Below are positions 50,424 through 59,439 of a stretch of DNA of 64,000 nucleotides, piece by piece; the stretch's first letter is position 1, and each line of letters opens with the position of its first letter. The stretch covers positions 1,302,001 to 1,366,000 of the forward strand of contig CAWHFP010000001.1 of the NCBI GenBank assembly GCA_963828445.1, read 5' to 3'. The notes beneath the pieces were generated by a model. That model did no database searches and was not told the origin of the DNA. It saw only the letters and a list, made by a program, of their open reading frames with translations. Made by a program: the position numbers and the translations under genes. Source of the stretch: Bog-532 sp963828445 (GTDB lineage Bacteria; Actinomycetota; Actinomycetes; Streptosporangiales; Streptosporangiaceae).

Positions 50424-51971
50424 TCATGGGGCCGACACGGCGCCCCCGACCCGGTCGGCGTCGATGTTGAGCGTGTACCCGCCGATCTTGACGTTCTGGT
50501 TGCCCTGGAACTGCTTGACGCGGTCGGAGGTCCAGTTGCCGGCGGGCAGGTACGGCGTGCCGGTGAGGTTGCTCTTCTTGTCCCACAGCGCGAACCACAT
50601 GGCGTCCGGCTTGTTCATCAGGTGGCCGTTGACGCTACCCGCCGCGACCAGGTCGGACACGCCGCTGGAGGCGCTGGAGTACACCCCGGAGACGTAGCCG
50701 CGGGCGTGCACTTCCTGGGTCCAGGCGTCCAGGAACTGCAGCACCGTGCTGCGGCAGCTGCTGTTGGTGTTGTTGTAGCCCTCCATGTCGAAGTAGACGG
50801 GCGATCCCTGGCCCAGTCCCAGGTTGGCCGCGTCACCCACGGCCGTGTCGGCCGCCTGGGTGCCCTGGGCCACGGCTTTGGTGGAGCTGATGTCGGCGAA
50901 GTTGTTGCACGGCGCCTGCAGCCCGACGTAGAGCGGCAGCAGCGACCAGCCCAGGGCGTGGGCCGACTTGACCCAGGACGCGGACAGGTTGCCGTAGTTG
51001 CAGGCCATGTTCTGGCCGCCGATGTAGATGCCGATCGCCGAGTACTTGGCCTTGAAGGCCTTCATCGCGCTCAGCGACGGCGCGGTGCAGGTGTCGAGAC
51101 CGGCCAGCGGGCTGGAGGGGATGCTCGGCTTGAGCGTGGAGGCCAGCGTGCTGAGGGGCTTGCCGGTGCTCGAGCTCTTGGTGGTGCTCGAGGTGCTGGC
51201 CGTGCTCTTGGTGGTGGCCGGAGCCGGGGTCTTGGTGATGGCCGGGGTCTTGGTGGTGGCCGGGGCCTTGACCGGGGCGGCGGTCCCCGACGTCGAGCCG
51301 GCCCGCAGCGGCCGGTCCCGGTGCAGGCTGCTCAGGTACCTGGTCACCGGCGCGGGGTCCGACCCGTAGGTCGCGGTCACCGACAGGTCGTTGCCCGCGA
51401 CCGAACCGCGCAGCTCGTTCTGCTGGCTGTACTGGCTCATCCGGCTGAACGAACTGGCCTTGGCCGAGATCGCCCGGCCACTCTCACTGGGCGGCGGGGA
51501 CTGGACCAGTCCCCCCTGCGCCGCCGCGCTCTGCGCACCCCCGCTGGCCTGCGACGATGAGCCCGACACGCCGGCCGGAGTGATGGTAATGGTCTCGGCC
51601 CGGCCCATAAGATTCGAAGGACAGTTCTGATTGGCCCCGGGACTGCCGAGGTAGACCGCATTGATGTCGTACCTGACGCACTGACCTGGATCGGAATCGA
51701 GATGGAACACCTGCCAGCTGGCTGGGACGGTGACCGAGTACCCGTCGTAGGTCACCGTCTGCATACCGCTGGCCGCTGTTCCCGAGGCAGCCGGCGTGCC
51801 CGGGCCGGACGGTTTGCTCTTGGTCTGGATGGCCGACGAACCTGCCCTGGACACGTGACTGCGGGCCAGGCCGTGGCCGGCCGCACTGGCGCTGGCCGGG
51901 CTCAGGCCCCCGGCGGCGAACAGTCCAATCGCGCACCCTACGCCAGTGACGGCCACTGCTGTGCGACGCAT
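50424..51971 (-). CDS. secreted DUF1906 glycoside-hydrolase-like protein
   Basis: The product is 515 residues with a signal peptide (MRRTAVAVTGVGCAIGLFAAGGLSPASASA). The middle (residues about 225-285) is a Thr/Lys/Ser-rich low-complexity linker (TTKTPA repeats). The last 230 residues are a DUF1906 domain, a lysozyme-like TIM barrel: GLDTCTAPSLSAMKAF, AIGIYIGG, PLYVGLQAPC, VYFDMEGYNNTNSSC, ARGYVSGVYSS and VKQFQGNQ. DME and the following Tyr/Trp positions resemble GH25. It may act on peptidoglycan; activity is not proven for the family. I prefer the ATG at 51971 after GGGGGG; GTG at 51977 is possible. Confidence 0.83.
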   Translation of the reverse strand: MRRTAVAVTGVGCAIGLFAAGGLSPASASAAGHGLARSHVSRAGSSAIQTKSKPSGPGTPAASGTAASGMQTVTYDGYSVTVPASWQVFHLDSDPGQCVRYDINAVYLGSPGANQNCPSNLMGRAETITITPAGVSGSSSQASGGAQSAAAQGGLVQSPPPSESGRAISAKASSFSRMSQYSQQNELRGSVAGNDLSVTATYGSDPAPVTRYLSSLHRDRPLRAGSTSGTAAPVKAPATTKTPAITKTPAPATTKSTASTSSTTKSSSTGKPLSTLASTLKPSIPSSPLAGLDTCTAPSLSAMKAFKAKYSAIGIYIGGQNMACNYGNLSASWVKSAHALGWSLLPLYVGLQAPCNNFADISSTKAVAQGTQAADTAVGDAANLGLGQGSPVYFDMEGYNNTNSSCRSTVLQFLDAWTQEVHARGYVSGVYSSASSGVSDLVAAGSVNGHLMNKPDAMWFALWDKKSNLTGTPYLPAGNWTSDRVKQFQGNQNVKIGGYTLNIDADRVGGAVSAP

Positions 51972-52392
51972 CAACACCCCCCGTTGTGCTAACTCATGAG
52001 TCAGCCCGGGCCTACCGGCTAGGGCTGACTGACTGGCCGCTGGCGCCTTGCCGTTCCCCCGGCTCGGCCAGTACTTCGGTCATGTAATTACGGCGACGCC
52101 ACTTTCCGGTGTTCCCGCGTCACTCTCCGCTTACGCCTTGGCTTTCGGCGCCCGGCGCTGTCCGGAATACTCAAAACGGGGCATTGCCCGGCACAATGAC
52201 CGATCAATGGCGCGCCCACCACGAGAGCCCGCAACAGCGAAATAATGCAACCGAACAAATCTGGTCAAGCTGTTACGAATAAAATGCTTTTCGGGGCGCA
52301 GGAAAGCCTTTGAATTACAAGCTCGTAGTTTGCCGGCCGGGGAGATTCGGCCAGGTAGGATTCCTGGTTTTGCCGCTGGTGAGCGGTTCGCG
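51972..52392. other. 421-bp intergenic region, AT-richer, with an 18-bp palindrome
   Basis: No gene is visible. At 51988-52005 GCTAACTCATGAGTCAGC is a palindrome with one mismatch, 17 bp before the DUF1906 start. The stretch 52080-52330 is clearly AT-richer than its surroundings and probably contains the promoter of the DUF1906 gene or an unrecognised transcript. Confidence 0.5.
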
Positions 52393-53193
52393 TCAGCTGC
52401 CGCTGAGGGGGGTCGCGCCCGCGACCTGGTTCGGAATGGCCCCGCCGTACCGGCGGTCACGGCTGGCGTAGATCTCGCAGGCCTGCCAGAGGTGGCGGCG
52501 GTCGAAATCGGGCCAGAGCGTGTCAAGAAAGACCAGCTCGGCATAATGGGACTGCCAGACCAGGAAATTCGACGTGCGATGCTCACCCGAGGACCGCACA
52601 AAAAGGTCGACGTCGGGAATTTCAGGTTCGTAGAGATAGCGGGCGAACACTTTTTCGTCGACCTTGTCGGCCCGGACTTTGCCCGCGGCCACGTCGGCGG
52701 CCAGGGCCGCGGCGGCGTCGGCGATCTCGGCCCGGCCCCCGTAGTTCACGCAGAACTGCAGGGTGAGCACGGAGTTGCCGGCCGACATCCGCTCGGCCTC
52801 CTCCAGCTCGGAGATCACGCTGCGCCACAGCCGGCGACGGCGGCCGGCCCAGCGGATCCGGACCCCCATCTCGTTGAGCAGGTCCCGGCGCCGGTGGATG
52901 ACGTCGCGGTTGAAGCCCATCAGGAAGCGGACCTCGTCCGGGGACCGGCGCCAGTTCTCGGTGGAGAACGCGTACGCCGACAGGTACGGGATGCCCAGCT
53001 CGATCGCACCCATGATCACGTCGAGCAGCGATGATTCGCCCCGCTTGTGGCCTTCGGTGCGGGCCAGGCCGCGCTGCTTGGCCCAGCGCCCGTCGCCGTC
53101 CATGACGATGGCCACGTGCCGCGGGACCAGGTCACGGGGCAGGTCGGGCGGGCGCACACCACTGGGATGAGGATCAGGCGGCCGGACGGTCAC
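52393..53193 (-). CDS. uppS: isoprenyl transferase (undecaprenyl diphosphate synthase family)
   Basis: The product is 266 residues. The start GTG overlaps the recO stop by 4 bp. Conserved blocks include HVAIVMDGDGRWAKQRG, RTEGHKRGE, YAFSTENWRRSPDEV, FCVNYGGRAEI, RSSGEHRTSNFLVWQS and WPDFDRR. It condenses isopentenyl diphosphate into the polyprenyl carrier for the cell wall. Two conserved positions differ from the consensus: MDGNGRWA is MDGDGRWA, and RPSGEQR is RSSGEHR. The Asn of the first motif matters for catalysis in E. coli UppS, so this enzyme may be unusual. Confidence 0.92.
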   Translation of the reverse strand: MTVRPPDPHPSGVRPPDLPRDLVPRHVAIVMDGDGRWAKQRGLARTEGHKRGESSLLDVIMGAIELGIPYLSAYAFSTENWRRSPDEVRFLMGFNRDVIHRRRDLLNEMGVRIRWAGRRRRLWRSVISELEEAERMSAGNSVLTLQFCVNYGGRAEIADAAAALAADVAAGKVRADKVDEKVFARYLYEPEIPDVDLFVRSSGEHRTSNFLVWQSHYAELVFLDTLWPDFDRRHLWQACEIYASRDRRYGGAIPNQVAGATPLSGS

Positions 53194-53939
53194 ACACGCT
53201 CCACATGACGCAGCGAACGGATGGAATGCTCCAGGTGCCACTGCAGGTAGGCGGCCACCAAGCCGCTGCACTCTACCTGGTTACGCCGGTCGCTTTGGTC
53301 CGCCGTGTCCCAATCTCCCCGGAGCAGGGCCCCCATCAGGCCCACCGTGGCCGGGCCGGGTGACGCCGCGCCGTTCGGGCGGCAGTTGCTGCAGACGATG
53401 CCGCCGGCCGCGACGGCGAAGGCGGACAGCCGGTCCTTGCGGCCGCAGCGGGCGCACTCGTCCAGGACCGGGGCGTAACCGGCCACGGCCAGCGACCGCA
53501 GCAGGAAGGCGTCGAGGACCAGGCTGGCTTCGTGCTCCCGCTCCCCCAGCGACCGCAGGCCGCCGATGAGCAGCAGGAACTGGCGGAGCGTGGGCTCCTT
53601 CTCCTCGGGGGTGAACCGTTCCGCGGTCTCCAGCATGGCCACCCCGGCCGTGTAGCGGGGATAGTCCGCGGCGAGCGGGGCCCCGTAGGGGCGGATCACC
53701 TCGGCCTGGGTGATGGTGTCCAGCGAGCGGCCCTGGTACAGCAGCAGGTCGACGTGGGTGAACGGCTCCAAGCGGGCGCCGAACCGGGACTTGGTGCGGC
53801 GCACGCCCTTGGCCACCGCGCGCACCTTGCCCGTCTTGCGGGTCAGCACGGTGACGATGTGGTCAGCCTCGCCCAGCTTCTGCTGACGCAGCACCACGCC
53901 ATCGTCCCGGTACAACCGCATATAGGTATTGTCCCGCAC
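53190..53939 (-). CDS. recO: DNA repair protein RecO
   Basis: The product is 249 residues: an N-terminal OB fold (YRDDGVVLRQQKLGEADHIVTVLTRKTGKVRAVAKGVRR) and a zinc-binding helical part (CARCGRKDRL, CSNCRP). RecO loads RecA onto single-stranded DNA with RecR. The start may be Met1 or Met7. It forms a two-gene unit with uppS through a 4-bp overlap. Confidence 0.96.
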   Translation of the reverse strand: MRDNTYMRLYRDDGVVLRQQKLGEADHIVTVLTRKTGKVRAVAKGVRRTKSRFGARLEPFTHVDLLLYQGRSLDTITQAEVIRPYGAPLAADYPRYTAGVAMLETAERFTPEEKEPTLRQFLLLIGGLRSLGEREHEASLVLDAFLLRSLAVAGYAPVLDECARCGRKDRLSAFAVAAGGIVCSNCRPNGAASPGPATVGLMGALLRGDWDTADQSDRRNQVECSGLVAAYLQWHLEHSIRSLRHVERV

Positions 53940-54077
53940 CAGGCCGACAGCCGCAGACGTACGCGCCGTAGGGTGGCGGGACTATCGGGGTCGGGTTCGG
54001 GGTCATCGGGGTAGCGGGGACGGCCGGTGCGGCTGGCGTGACGGTGGCGCAGGGGTGACAAGGCCGGAGGCGGCGCG

Positions 54078-54908
54078 ATGACGGTGACCCTCAGCGGGTT
54101 CGCGGACGAGATCTCCGACGAGCTGGATGCTCAGCTGGAGGTGCTGGCCGAGCAGTCCATCAGCCACCTGGAGCTGCGCAGCGTGTGGTCGGTCAACGTC
54201 GCCGACTTCGACGATCAGCAGGTGGCCAGGATCCGGCGGGCGCTGGACGGGGCCGGGGTGGCGGTGTCGGCCATCGGCTCCCCCATCGGGAAGATCCCGG
54301 TCGACGCGCCGCTGGGCCCGGAGCTGGACCGGCTGCGCCGCATCGCCGACATCGCGGCGGCGCTGGGGACGCCGCTGGTGCGGGTGTTCTCGTTCTTCCT
54401 GCCGCCCGGGCGCAGCCCGGCCGAGTTCCGCGGGCCGGTCCTGGACCGGATGGCCGCGCTCACCGGGATCGCCGAGGAGCGCGGCCTGGTCCTGGCCCAC
54501 GAGAACGAGAAGGAGATCTACGGGGACGTGCCGGCCCGGTGCGCGGAGATCATCCGCGAGGTCGGGTCGCCCGCGCTGCGGGCCACGTTCGACGCGGCCA
54601 ACTTCGTCCAGTGCGGGGTGGCCCCGCACATCGAGGCCTATCCCCTGCTGGCCCCGTATCTGGAGTACCTGCAGGTCAAGGACGCCCTGGCCGCCACCGG
54701 GGCGGTGGTGCCCGCCGGTGCGGGTGACGGCCAGGTGCGTCTGACTCTGGCCGCGCTGGACGAGGCCGGGTTCGCCGGTTTCGTCTCGCTGGAACCGCAC
54801 CTGGCGGTGGCCGGGCGGTTCGGTGGCTTCAGCGGGCCAGAGGATTTCGCCCGGGCCGCCCGCGCCCTCAAGGGGCTGCTGGACGGCCTGGGCATGTCCT
54901 GGTGTTAG
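54078..54908 (+). CDS. sugar phosphate isomerase/epimerase
   Basis: The product is 276 residues with a xylose-isomerase-like TIM barrel: SGFADEISDELDAQLEVLAEQ, HLELRSVWSVNVADF, GLVLAHENEKEIYGD (metal-binding Glu), ATFDAANFVQCGV, YLQVKDALA and FVSLEPHL. It would isomerise or epimerise a sugar or sugar-like acid with a divalent metal. GGAGG precedes the ATG. It converges on leuA and is divergent from recO. Confidence 0.88.
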   Translation: MTVTLSGFADEISDELDAQLEVLAEQSISHLELRSVWSVNVADFDDQQVARIRRALDGAGVAVSAIGSPIGKIPVDAPLGPELDRLRRIADIAAALGTPLVRVFSFFLPPGRSPAEFRGPVLDRMAALTGIAEERGLVLAHENEKEIYGDVPARCAEIIREVGSPALRATFDAANFVQCGVAPHIEAYPLLAPYLEYLQVKDALAATGAVVPAGAGDGQVRLTLAALDEAGFAGFVSLEPHLAVAGRFGGFSGPEDFARAARALKGLLDGLGMSWC

Positions 54909-54932
54909 GCGCCTGGTTTCAGGCGCCCCGGG

Positions 54933-56705
54933 TCAGCGGGTGCGGTTGACCGCCGAGAGCACGGCCCGCATGGAGGCGCTGGTGGTGTCGGCGTCGACCC
55001 CGACCCCCCACAGGGTGCGGCCGTCGATCTCGCACTCCACGTAGGCGGCGGCCTGGGCGTCCGAGCCGGCCGACATCGCGTGTTCGGTGTAGTCGAGGAC
55101 CCGGACCTTCACGCCGACCCCGCCGAGGGCGTCGCAGAAGGCCGAGATCGGCCCGTTGCCGGAGCCTTCGATCAGCCGGGCCTCGCCGTCCACGCTGACC
55201 TCGGCGGTGAGCACGTGCTTGGACTCGACCACCGAGGAGGCGCGGTGGCCGAGCAGCGCCACCGGCCCCGGGGCCAGGTACTCGGCCGAGAACTTGGCCC
55301 ACATCTCGGCCGCGGTGACCTCGCCACCCTCGTCGTCGGTGGCGACCTGAACGACCCGGGAGAACTCGATCTGCAGCCGGCGGGGCAGGTCGAGCTGGTG
55401 CTCGGCCTTCATGATGTAGGCCACGCCGCCCTTGCCGGACTGGGAGTTGACCCGGATCACGGCCTCGTAGGAGCGGCCGACGTCGTGCGGGTCGATCGGC
55501 AGGTAGGGCACGGCCCACGGGTAGTCGGCGAACGGCACGCCGGCGTCCTTGGCTTCCTGCTCGAGGGCCTCGAAGCCCTTCTTGATCGCGTCCTGGTGCG
55601 AGCCGGAGAACGCGGTGTAGACCAGGTCGCCCGCGTACGGGTGCCGCGGGTGGACCGGGAGCTGGTTGCAGTATTCGACGGTGCGGCGGACCTCGTCGAT
55701 GTCGGAGAAGTCGATCATCGGGTCGATGCCCTGGCTGAACAGGTTCAGGCCCAGCGTGACCAGGCAGACGTTGCCGGTCCGCTCGCCGTTGCCGAACAGG
55801 CAGCCTTCGACGCGGTCGGCGCCGGCCATCACGGCCAGCTCGGCGTCGGCGACCGCGGTGCCGCGGTCGTTGTGGGTGTGCACCGACAGGCAGACGTTCT
55901 CGCGCCGGCTGAACTGGCGGCTCATCCACTCGATCTGGTCGGCGTACACGTTGGGGGTGGACCGCTCGACCGTGCAGGGCAGGTTGAAGATGATCTCCCG
56001 GCCGGGCTCGGGCTGCCACAGGCCGGACACGGCCTCGCAGACCTCGATGGAGAAGTCGAGCTCGGTGTCCATGAAGATCTCGGGCGAGTACTCGTAGCCG
56101 AAGGCGGTGCCGTCCAGGAGGCGTTCGGCGTGCCGGAGCACGGAGATCGTGCCGTCGGTGGCCAGGGCCTTGGTCTGCTCGCGGCTGGCGTGGAAGACCA
56201 CCTTGCGGAACAGGGGGGCGCAGGCGTTGTAGAGGTGCACGGTGGCGCGGGGCGCGCCGACCAGGGACTGGACGGTCCGCTCGATGAGGTCGTCGCGGGC
56301 CTGGACCAGCACGGAGATCTGCACGTCATCGGGGATCTTGTCGCCCTCGATGAGCTCGCGCACGAAGTCGAAGTCGGTCTGGCTGGCCGACGGGAAACCG
56401 ACCTCGATCTCCTTGTAGCCCATGCCGACCAGGAGGTCGAACATCTTCCGCTTGCGGGCCGGGCTCATCGGGTCGATCAGGGCCTGGTTGCCGTCGCGCA
56501 GGTCGGTGGAGAGCCAGCGCGGGGCCCGGGTGATCGAGTTGTTCGGCCAGGTGCGGTCGGCCAGGTCGACCGGCTGGAAGGGCTGGTAACGCCCGATCGG
56601 CATGCCGCTGGGCTGCTGCCGGATGTCCCCGGTACCCACCGAGTGGGCGCGGGGATTAGGTACGCCGTCGGTGCGGGCGGACGCGTGCGTCGGCTGTGAA
56701 GTCAT
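54933..56705 (-). CDS. leuA: 2-isopropylmalate synthase
   Basis: The product is 590 residues. The HMGL-like barrel holds DLRDGNQALIDPM, the metal-binding HTHNDRG and GCLFGNGERTGNV; the C-terminal part from about residue 440 is the LeuA dimer and leucine feedback domain (GEARLIEGSGNGPISAF). It makes 2-isopropylmalate from acetyl-CoA and 2-oxoisovalerate, the first step to leucine. The ribosome-binding GAGGAG is 11 bases before the ATG and lies in a segment complementary to the leader, as described for the leader element. Confidence 0.98.
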   Translation of the reverse strand: MTSQPTHASARTDGVPNPRAHSVGTGDIRQQPSGMPIGRYQPFQPVDLADRTWPNNSITRAPRWLSTDLRDGNQALIDPMSPARKRKMFDLLVGMGYKEIEVGFPSASQTDFDFVRELIEGDKIPDDVQISVLVQARDDLIERTVQSLVGAPRATVHLYNACAPLFRKVVFHASREQTKALATDGTISVLRHAERLLDGTAFGYEYSPEIFMDTELDFSIEVCEAVSGLWQPEPGREIIFNLPCTVERSTPNVYADQIEWMSRQFSRRENVCLSVHTHNDRGTAVADAELAVMAGADRVEGCLFGNGERTGNVCLVTLGLNLFSQGIDPMIDFSDIDEVRRTVEYCNQLPVHPRHPYAGDLVYTAFSGSHQDAIKKGFEALEQEAKDAGVPFADYPWAVPYLPIDPHDVGRSYEAVIRVNSQSGKGGVAYIMKAEHQLDLPRRLQIEFSRVVQVATDDEGGEVTAAEMWAKFSAEYLAPGPVALLGHRASSVVESKHVLTAEVSVDGEARLIEGSGNGPISAFCDALGGVGVKVRVLDYTEHAMSAGSDAQAAAYVECEIDGRTLWGVGVDADTTSASMRAVLSAVNRTR

Positions 56706-56855
56706 GGGAAGTGCTGCTCCTCGTCGAGGCTGCTGCGAAGGACCCGGCCGGTAGGTCGGCCGCGATCTGGCCAGCGGTCACGCGAAACTCCGCGACGAGG
56801 GAGCAGGCCGTTACCGGCCCTCGCCGCGGCGGCTAAGCAGAAGCAGCCCGCGCAT
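56706..56855 (-). promoter_or_regulatory. leuA leader: leucine-responsive translational attenuator
   Basis: Three segments can pair exclusively, read on the minus strand. Segment one, in the leader ORF, is CGGCGAGGG (56826-56818). Segment two, just after the leader stop, is CTGCTCCCTCGTCG (56806-56793). Segment three, CGACGAGGAGCAG (56726-56714), contains the leuA ribosome-binding site. Two with three gives 13 pairs with one bulge and hides the site. One with two gives 9 pairs (one G-U) and frees it. A ribosome stalled on the Leu codons would leave segment one available and so switch leuA on. Confidence 0.7.
56811..56855 (-). CDS. leuL: leuA leader peptide
   Basis: A 14-residue ORF reads MRGLLLLSRRGEGR. 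The four consecutive Leu codons are CTG CTT CTG CTT; CTT is rare in DNA this GC-rich, which would sharpen stalling when Leu-tRNA is scarce. The stop TAA lies in a small hairpin (GGCCG/CGGCC, 56806-56819). There is no ribosome-binding site before the ATG, but TACAGT ends about 10 bp upstream, so the transcript may be leaderless. The leader peptide is 105 bp before leuA. Confidence 0.78.
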   Translation of the reverse strand: MRGLLLLSRRGEGR

Positions 56856-57145
56856 GATGAATCGACTGTACCAGTCCGGGGGGAAGACCCCCCTGGACCC
56901 CCCAATTTCCCGCGGCGGTACTGACCGTAGAACCGGCCACTCGCCCGGGCACCAGGCCCGGGACTCGCTGGGCCGGATAGATCGACTCGCCGTAGCGGTC
57001 CACGGCCCGGCCAGCGCTCGGGCGCGAAACCGATGCGCGGGGCGGTACCGGAGGGGACGGAGGGGGGAGCGGAGTACGGCCGGTGCTGGCCGGTCACGGT
57101 AAATAATCGGTCGCAATCGCGGGGACCTGGTGTTTACCTGGCAGG
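56856..57145. other. intergenic region with leuA promoter and G6/C6 palindrome
   Basis: I see no gene. At 56878-56893 GGGGGGAAGACCCCCC is a perfect 6-bp-arm palindrome, 23 bp upstream of the leader ATG, of the same kind as those at 21047 and 21082. The rest, up to the GNAT start, shows no clear element apart from further short C-runs. Confidence 0.45.
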
Positions 57146-58167
57146 GTGCTGATCGAACGGTTGGACCCGGTGGCGGACGAGCCGCTGACGCGGGCGTGGT
57201 ACGCGCTGTACGCGGCGGGCGTGCCGGTGGACGAGCCGGGCGGGCCGGCCATGTCGTTCGGGGTCTGGGGCGGTCTCAAGGCACGCGGCTGGTGCGATGA
57301 GCCGCGGGAGAACTGGCTGGCGCGCGCGCAGGGAGCGGGCGAGGTCCTGGGCGGGTACTCGCTGGAACTGCCCGACCGGGAAAACCAGGCCCGGGCCAAC
57401 CTGAACCTGCTGGTGGACCCGCGGCGGCGCCGGGCCGGGATCGGCAGCGCGCTCCTGCGGCACGCCCGGGCCCGGGCCGCCGAACTGGGCCGCCGCACCA
57501 CGACCAGCCTGATCATGACGGGAACGCCGGCCGACGGGTTCTTCCGGGCCCACGGCGCCACCGCCGAACTGATCGAAGTCCGGCGGACCCTGGACGTGGC
57601 GGCCCTGCCAGCGGGTCACCTGGCCCGGTTGCGGGCGTCGGCCGAAGGGCCGGCGGCGGGCTACACGCCTGACTCGTCTGGGGCGGCGAGACGCCGGACG
57701 AGTGGCTGGACCCGGTGGCCCGGCTCAACGAGGCCATGGCCGACGCGCCGCACGGCGAGGACGAGGAGCCCCAGGTCTGGGACGCCGGCCGGGTTCGCCT
57801 GGTCGACCAGCTGGGCCGGGACCACGGCCTGCGCCGCCACTCGGTGGCGGCGGTGGCCCGGGCGACCGGGGAACTGGCCGCCCTGACCCAGGTGGCCATC
57901 GAGGAGCCCGACCCCAGCTGGGCTCACCAGGAGATCACCGCGGTCGTCCGCGCCCACCGCGGTCACCGCCTGGGCCTGCTGACCAAGGTGGCCATGCTGG
58001 AGCTGATCGTGGCCCGCGAGCCCCGGGTCAAGCACGTCCAGACCTGGAACGGCGAGGCCAACGCCCACATGGTCGCCATCAACGAGGAGCTCGGCTTCCG
58101 CCCGACCGGCCGGGTCACCGCCTGGATCCTGCCCACTCGCGTTCCGGCCAGAACCGGTCAGTCGTAG
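57146..58167 (+). CDS. GNAT-family N-acetyltransferase, two-domain (frameshifted)
   Basis: After repair the product is about 340 residues with two GNAT domains. The first has LNLLVDPRRRRAGIGSALLRHA (acetyl-CoA pyrophosphate loop), the second EITAVVRAHRGHRLGLLTKVAML and ANAHMVAINEELGFRPTGR. The break near 57680 is consistent with one lost base before WGGETPDEWLDPV. It resembles mycothiol-synthase-type or other two-domain acetyltransferases, but the substrate is not clear. The stop overlaps the convergent era gene by 10 bp. Confidence 0.85.
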
Positions 58168-59063
58168 AAGCCGAGGCGGCGGAGCTCCTTGGGGTTGCGC
58201 TGCCAGTCCTTGGCCACCTTGACGCGCAGGTCGAGGTAGACCCGGGTGCCGAGCAGGGCCTCGATCTGCTGGCGGGCCCGGCTGCCGACGTCCTTCAGGC
58301 GGGCGCCCTTGGTCCCGATCACGATGGCCTTCTGGCTGGGGCGTTCGACGTACATCTCGGCGTAGACGTCGGTCAGGTCGTCCCGGCCGTCGCGCGGTTT
58401 CATCTCCTCGACCACCACCGCGATCGAGTGCGGGAGCTCCTCGCGGACGCCTTCCAGGGCCGCCTCCCGGATCAGCTCGGCGACCAGGAACTGCTCCGGC
58501 TCGTCGGTCAGCTCGCCGTCGGGGTACAGCGGCACGCCCTCGGGCAGGTGCTTGATCAGCACGTCGGCCAGCACGTCCAGGTTGTAGCCGGTGACCGCGG
58601 ACACCGGGACCACGTCGGCCCACTCCCCCAGTTCGGACACGGCCGTCAGCTGGGCCAGCACCCGCTCGGGGGGCACGTTGTCGGTCTTGGTCACGATGGC
58701 CACCACCGGGGTGCGCTTGATCCCGGCCAGCTCGCGGGCCAGGTAGCGGTCGCCGGGACCGACCGGATCGCCGGCCGGGACGCAGAAGCCGATCACGTCG
58801 ACCTCGGTCAAGGTGGAGCGGACCAGGCTGTCCAGCCGTTCCCCGAGCAGGGTCCGCGGCTTGTGCAGGCCGGGCGTGTCGACCAGGATCAGCTGAGCGT
58901 CCGGCCGGTGCACGATGCCGCGGATGACCCGCCGGGTGGTCTGCGGCCGGCTGCTGGTGATGGCCACCTTGGTGCCGACCAGCGCGTTGGTCAGGGTGGA
59001 CTTGCCGACGTTGGGGCGCCCGGCGAACGCCGCGAAGCCGGAACGGAACGGGCCGGGAGGCAT
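58158..59063 (-). CDS. era: GTPase Era
   Basis: The product is 301 residues. The G domain has GRPNVGKS (G1, residues 15-22), DTPGLHKPR (G3) and TKTD (G4); the C-terminal KH domain has AIVIGTKGARLKDVGSRARQQIE and ends WQRNPKELRRLGFYD. Era assists 30S maturation by binding the 16S rRNA 3' end. It is the last gene of the conserved cluster from the HIT gene on the minus strand, 5 bp after the deaminase-like gene. Confidence 0.98.
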   Translation of the reverse strand: MPPGPFRSGFAAFAGRPNVGKSTLTNALVGTKVAITSSRPQTTRRVIRGIVHRPDAQLILVDTPGLHKPRTLLGERLDSLVRSTLTEVDVIGFCVPAGDPVGPGDRYLARELAGIKRTPVVAIVTKTDNVPPERVLAQLTAVSELGEWADVVPVSAVTGYNLDVLADVLIKHLPEGVPLYPDGELTDEPEQFLVAELIREAALEGVREELPHSIAVVVEEMKPRDGRDDLTDVYAEMYVERPSQKAIVIGTKGARLKDVGSRARQQIEALLGTRVYLDLRVKVAKDWQRNPKELRRLGFYD

Positions 59064-59068
59064 GGCGC

Positions 59069-59413
59069 TCAGGGCTTCAGGGTGTCGCGCACGGACCCGT
59101 CCGGGCCGGCCAGGAACACGGTCGCGGCCGGGCCGAGATCGCGCACCGCGGCCAGGTCACCCGAGTCGGGCTGGTTCACGTCGCTGACCAGGGCCGCGGC
59201 TTCCAGGGCGGACGCGCCGCTGGAGACCGCCATGGCCACCGCCAGCCGGAGCGCGGACAGCTGCAGCGAGGGCAGGGCCACCGCGGCGGCGGCGTAGGTG
59301 CGGCCGGTTTCGTCCCGGACCGCCGCCCCTTCGGCGGACGCCACCCGGGCCCGCGTCGAACGGGCCAGCGTAATGATCTTCAAGTCCTCGGGACTCAGTT
59401 CGGCGTCGCTCAC
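59069..59413 (-). CDS. cytidine-deaminase-like protein without zinc ligands
   Basis: The product is 114 residues. The pattern (LSPEDLKIITLARSTRARV, GAAVRDETGRTYAAAAVALPSLQLSALRLAVAMAVSSG) follows the cytidine deaminase fold of a small protein that sits between era and the CBS protein in actinomycetes. The zinc ligands of a true deaminase (HAE and PCxxC) are absent, so it is probably not a deaminase. Function is unknown; the position suggests a link to ribosome assembly (inference). Confidence 0.72.
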   Translation of the reverse strand: MSDAELSPEDLKIITLARSTRARVASAEGAAVRDETGRTYAAAAVALPSLQLSALRLAVAMAVSSGASALEAAALVSDVNQPDSGDLAAVRDLGPAATVFLAGPDGSVRDTLKP

Positions 59414-59439
59414 CCGTCGAGTGTAGGCGGCCGGGACGA

